DNA from: Lachnospiraceae bacterium
GTDB lineage: Bacteria > Bacillota > Clostridia > Lachnospirales > Lachnospiraceae
NCBI GenBank assembly: GCA_017477005.1
Contig: JAFUXY010000238.1
Coordinates: 1 to 7,105 of the forward strand
Reading direction: 5' to 3'
Length of the DNA: 7,105 bases
This document shows, in pieces, positions 5,605-7,105 of this stretch. Within the stretch, counting starts at the first letter, position 1, and every line of letters starts with the position of its first letter. The notes under the pieces are model-generated. The model was not told where the DNA came from and ran no database searches. It saw nothing but the letters and a program-made list of their open reading frames with translations. Both the position numbers and the translations under genes were made by a program.

Positions 5605-6480
5605 TTATTGTTCCTTCAATATGTCGTCTAAATCATAGGTTCCAATCTGATGGAAGACGATATCCTTTTTCGTTTTGTCCTTTGATGTATCCCGCACTGT
5701 CCACAGCAAATAGCACAGGGCGATGATCACGATGGAAAACAGAAAAATACGTCTCACAATGGGAAACGCCTTTTTGATCCGCTCCCAGATCAGGTACGCC
5801 CGGGTCTTTGGCCTTTCCTTTTCCTCTTCGGGGAGTTCCTCGATGATCTGGCAGAATATCTTGAACAGACGATAGATATCCAAAATTTCTTCGTAGTCTC
5901 CGGGAAGCAGGATATCCCGATAATCTAAAATGGGCAGAACGGTTTTTCGCTTTATCTCATCGAAAAACAAAAAATCATACACCAAAAGCAGCGATTTCTG
6001 CATATCCTGCCTGTCATTTTTCGCCACCGTATCCAAATCCATCAAATGGTAGCGGAACTCAATCTGTCCCGCATCCGAAGCGAGGATCTGATCCGCCGCC
6101 AACACATCCGCTGCTATTCCCGCCGGCATCGCCAAAAGCATCAGCTTCTCAAGGATGGCGGAAAAAAGCGCCAGTCTCTCTTCCAGCAGGCAGCCTTGTT
6201 TTTCCAACTTCTCCTGCAGCGTCTGTCCTTCGTGATAGGAAAACACCAGATGCAGAGACTCATTCTGCACAAACAATCCATGGTAATCACTGAACTTGCC
6301 ATGCTCCTCATGCGCGAGAAAAAAGGGCATCAATTCATCCACCCGCTGCCGCTCTATGATGCGGAGCACCTCGTAGAGCCGGCCATCGGATTTTTCCCGA
6401 CAAATGTACCTCAGAACGGCGCTGTCCGATTTGGCGTATCCTATCACCTGATAGGCTTTGTCAAGCGTATTGATCGTCAT
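5605..6480 (-). CDS. Kinase-like (pseudokinase) protein with one C-terminal membrane helix
   Basis: The protein has 291 residues. The order of elements is that of a Ser/Thr kinase: an N-lobe-like start (about 9-40, YQVIGYAKSDSAVLRYICRE then RLYEVLRI), a hinge-like stretch LHLVFSYHEGQTLQEKL (76-92) close to 'LYLVMEYVEGETLEEYL', and a C-lobe helix (about 99-117). The segment IAADVLAADQILASDAGQI (122-140) stands where 'IIHRDLKPENILVTEDG' is expected, and HLMDLD (145-150) where '.LIDFG' is expected. The usual VAIK lysine, the HRD histidine and arginine, the catalytic-loop Asn and the DFG glycine are not recognisable. Residues 221-244 are strongly basic, followed by a helix at about 244-260 and an outer tail of about 30 residues. 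A pseudokinase followed by one helix recalls EssB/YukC of type VII secretion, although the outer part here is much shorter. The ATG lies 3 bases after the upstream stop, with an AGAGG site inside that gene's last codons. Confidence 0.65.
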   Translation of the reverse strand: MTINTLDKAYQVIGYAKSDSAVLRYICREKSDGRLYEVLRIIERQRVDELMPFFLAHEEHGKFSDYHGLFVQNESLHLVFSYHEGQTLQEKLEKQGCLLEERLALFSAILEKLMLLAMPAGIAADVLAADQILASDAGQIEFRYHLMDLDTVAKNDRQDMQKSLLLVYDFLFFDEIKRKTVLPILDYRDILLPGDYEEILDIYRLFKIFCQIIEELPEEEKERPKTRAYLIWERIKKAFPIVRRIFLFSIVIIALCYLLWTVRDTSKDKTKKDIVFHQIGTYDLDDILKEQ

Positions 6481-6483
6481 GGA

Positions 6484-7105
6484 TTATGCCTCTCTCACCA
6501 ATACATAGATGGATGCCCTGACCTCCGGAAATGCGATAGACTGCGCCATGACCTCATACACGCCTGGAACGCCGGGCGCCGTATATACGCCGTGTTCATC
6601 CACGCTGCCACCATGCTCCTGCACGCTCCAGCGAACCGTCTTTTCCGCCATATTCTCGCACACGACCTCCAAAGAATAGGACTCTCTCACCAACATTTCC
6701 AACACATTCGGCTTGATAAAGAGTCTGCGATCACCGGAATCATCCTTTACGTCCCGCGGATTCTTCATCGCAGTCCAATGTACCCGGCAAACCCTCTCGG
6801 AAGTTTCGGCGATCAGGCGAATGCCGATCGAAAAGCTTCCCTTGCCCGGATCGACATCGACCGCCATCTCCGCATCCACACCGTTTTCTTTGTTTTTGTC
6901 ATATACCTCGGAAGAACCGTAGACGATATGTCCCGATAGCTTTTCCATGCCAAGGGTCACGACCACCTCTCCCATTCCCAAGCCATGAAGAATATCCCTT
7001 GAAAAAAAGCGATCGCCCCGTTTGGCGGGGGCCGTCAGCGGAATCTCGCAAACGCCCTGCGCCATAGCCATCATCGGCTCCAAAGCCGACTTGTTTTCTC
7101 CCACC
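6484..7105 (-). CDS. Protein with C-terminal bacterial Ig-like domain, 5' end outside window
   Basis: An open frame of at least 206 codons ends in TAA at 6484-6486 and runs off the right edge. The first complete codon in the window is GTG (7102-7104), and only one base of upstream sequence is present, so whether this is a start cannot be judged; I treat the gene as partial. Counting from that codon, residues about 127-206 look like a bacterial Ig-like beta domain: RLFIKPNVLEMLVRESYSLE, then VRWSVQEHGGSVDEHGVYTA (157-176) and PGVYEVMAQS, close to the common 'WSV..GGTID..GLYTAP...G.Y.V.A.S' pattern. The preceding part (about 20-115) is rich in beta strands and of no family I recognise. No membrane helix is visible. 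Ig-like domains occur in surface proteins and as decorations of phage-tail-like particles; both suit this operon. Confidence 0.6.
   Translation of the reverse strand, partial: VGENKSALEPMMAMAQGVCEIPLTAPAKRGDRFFSRDILHGLGMGEVVVTLGMEKLSGHIVYGSSEVYDKNKENGVDAEMAVDVDPGKGSFSIGIRLIAETSERVCRVHWTAMKNPRDVKDDSGDRRLFIKPNVLEMLVRESYSLEVVCENMAEKTVRWSVQEHGGSVDEHGVYTAPGVPGVYEVMAQSIAFPEVRASIYVLVREA

Overview
The window carries seven genes, all on the minus strand, with gaps of only 3 to 29 bases. It reads as the interior of one long operon running from the right edge to the left edge; the first and last genes are cut by the window. No promoter, terminator, RNA gene, mobile element or CRISPR array is visible. 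Strong purine-rich ribosome binding sites, a SpoIIE-type phosphatase fold and the style of the proteins suggest a Gram-positive Bacillota host, probably a Clostridia member such as a Lachnospiraceae. That assignment is inference from protein character, not from a marker gene.

In transcription order (right to left) the genes are: (1) the 3' part of a protein ending in a bacterial Ig-like domain (6484-7105); (2) a degenerate Ser/Thr kinase-like protein with one C-terminal membrane helix (5605-6480); (3) a membrane-anchored protein with about 20 MORN-type repeats and a Lys/Asp/Ser-rich tail (3573-5600); (4) a PAAR-like DUF4280 protein (3157-3543); (5) a class III cyclase-like domain followed by a TPR-like tail (2320-3141); (6) a two-helix membrane receptor with Cache-type sensor, HAMP and a SpoIIE/PP2C-like domain (334-2307); (7) the first 106 residues of a protein resembling the T4 gp19 / contractile injection system tail tube family (1-318).

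The PAAR-like spike-tip protein and the tail-tube-like protein point to a contractile injection system (phage-tail-like or type VI-like) in a Gram-positive bacterium. The sheath, baseplate, spike and ATPase genes would have to lie outside the window. Between these two structural genes, and just upstream of them, sits an unusual signalling and anchoring module.

The most striking observation is that three consecutive kinds of signalling enzyme (kinase, nucleotide cyclase, PP2C phosphatase) keep their fold signatures but have each lost residues normally needed for catalysis. The operon may therefore encode a set of pseudoenzymes used as sensors, scaffolds or membrane docking parts for the injection machine. 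This would be loosely parallel to the kinase/phosphatase/FHA control of type VI secretion, but without obvious catalysis. The alignments behind this were done by eye.
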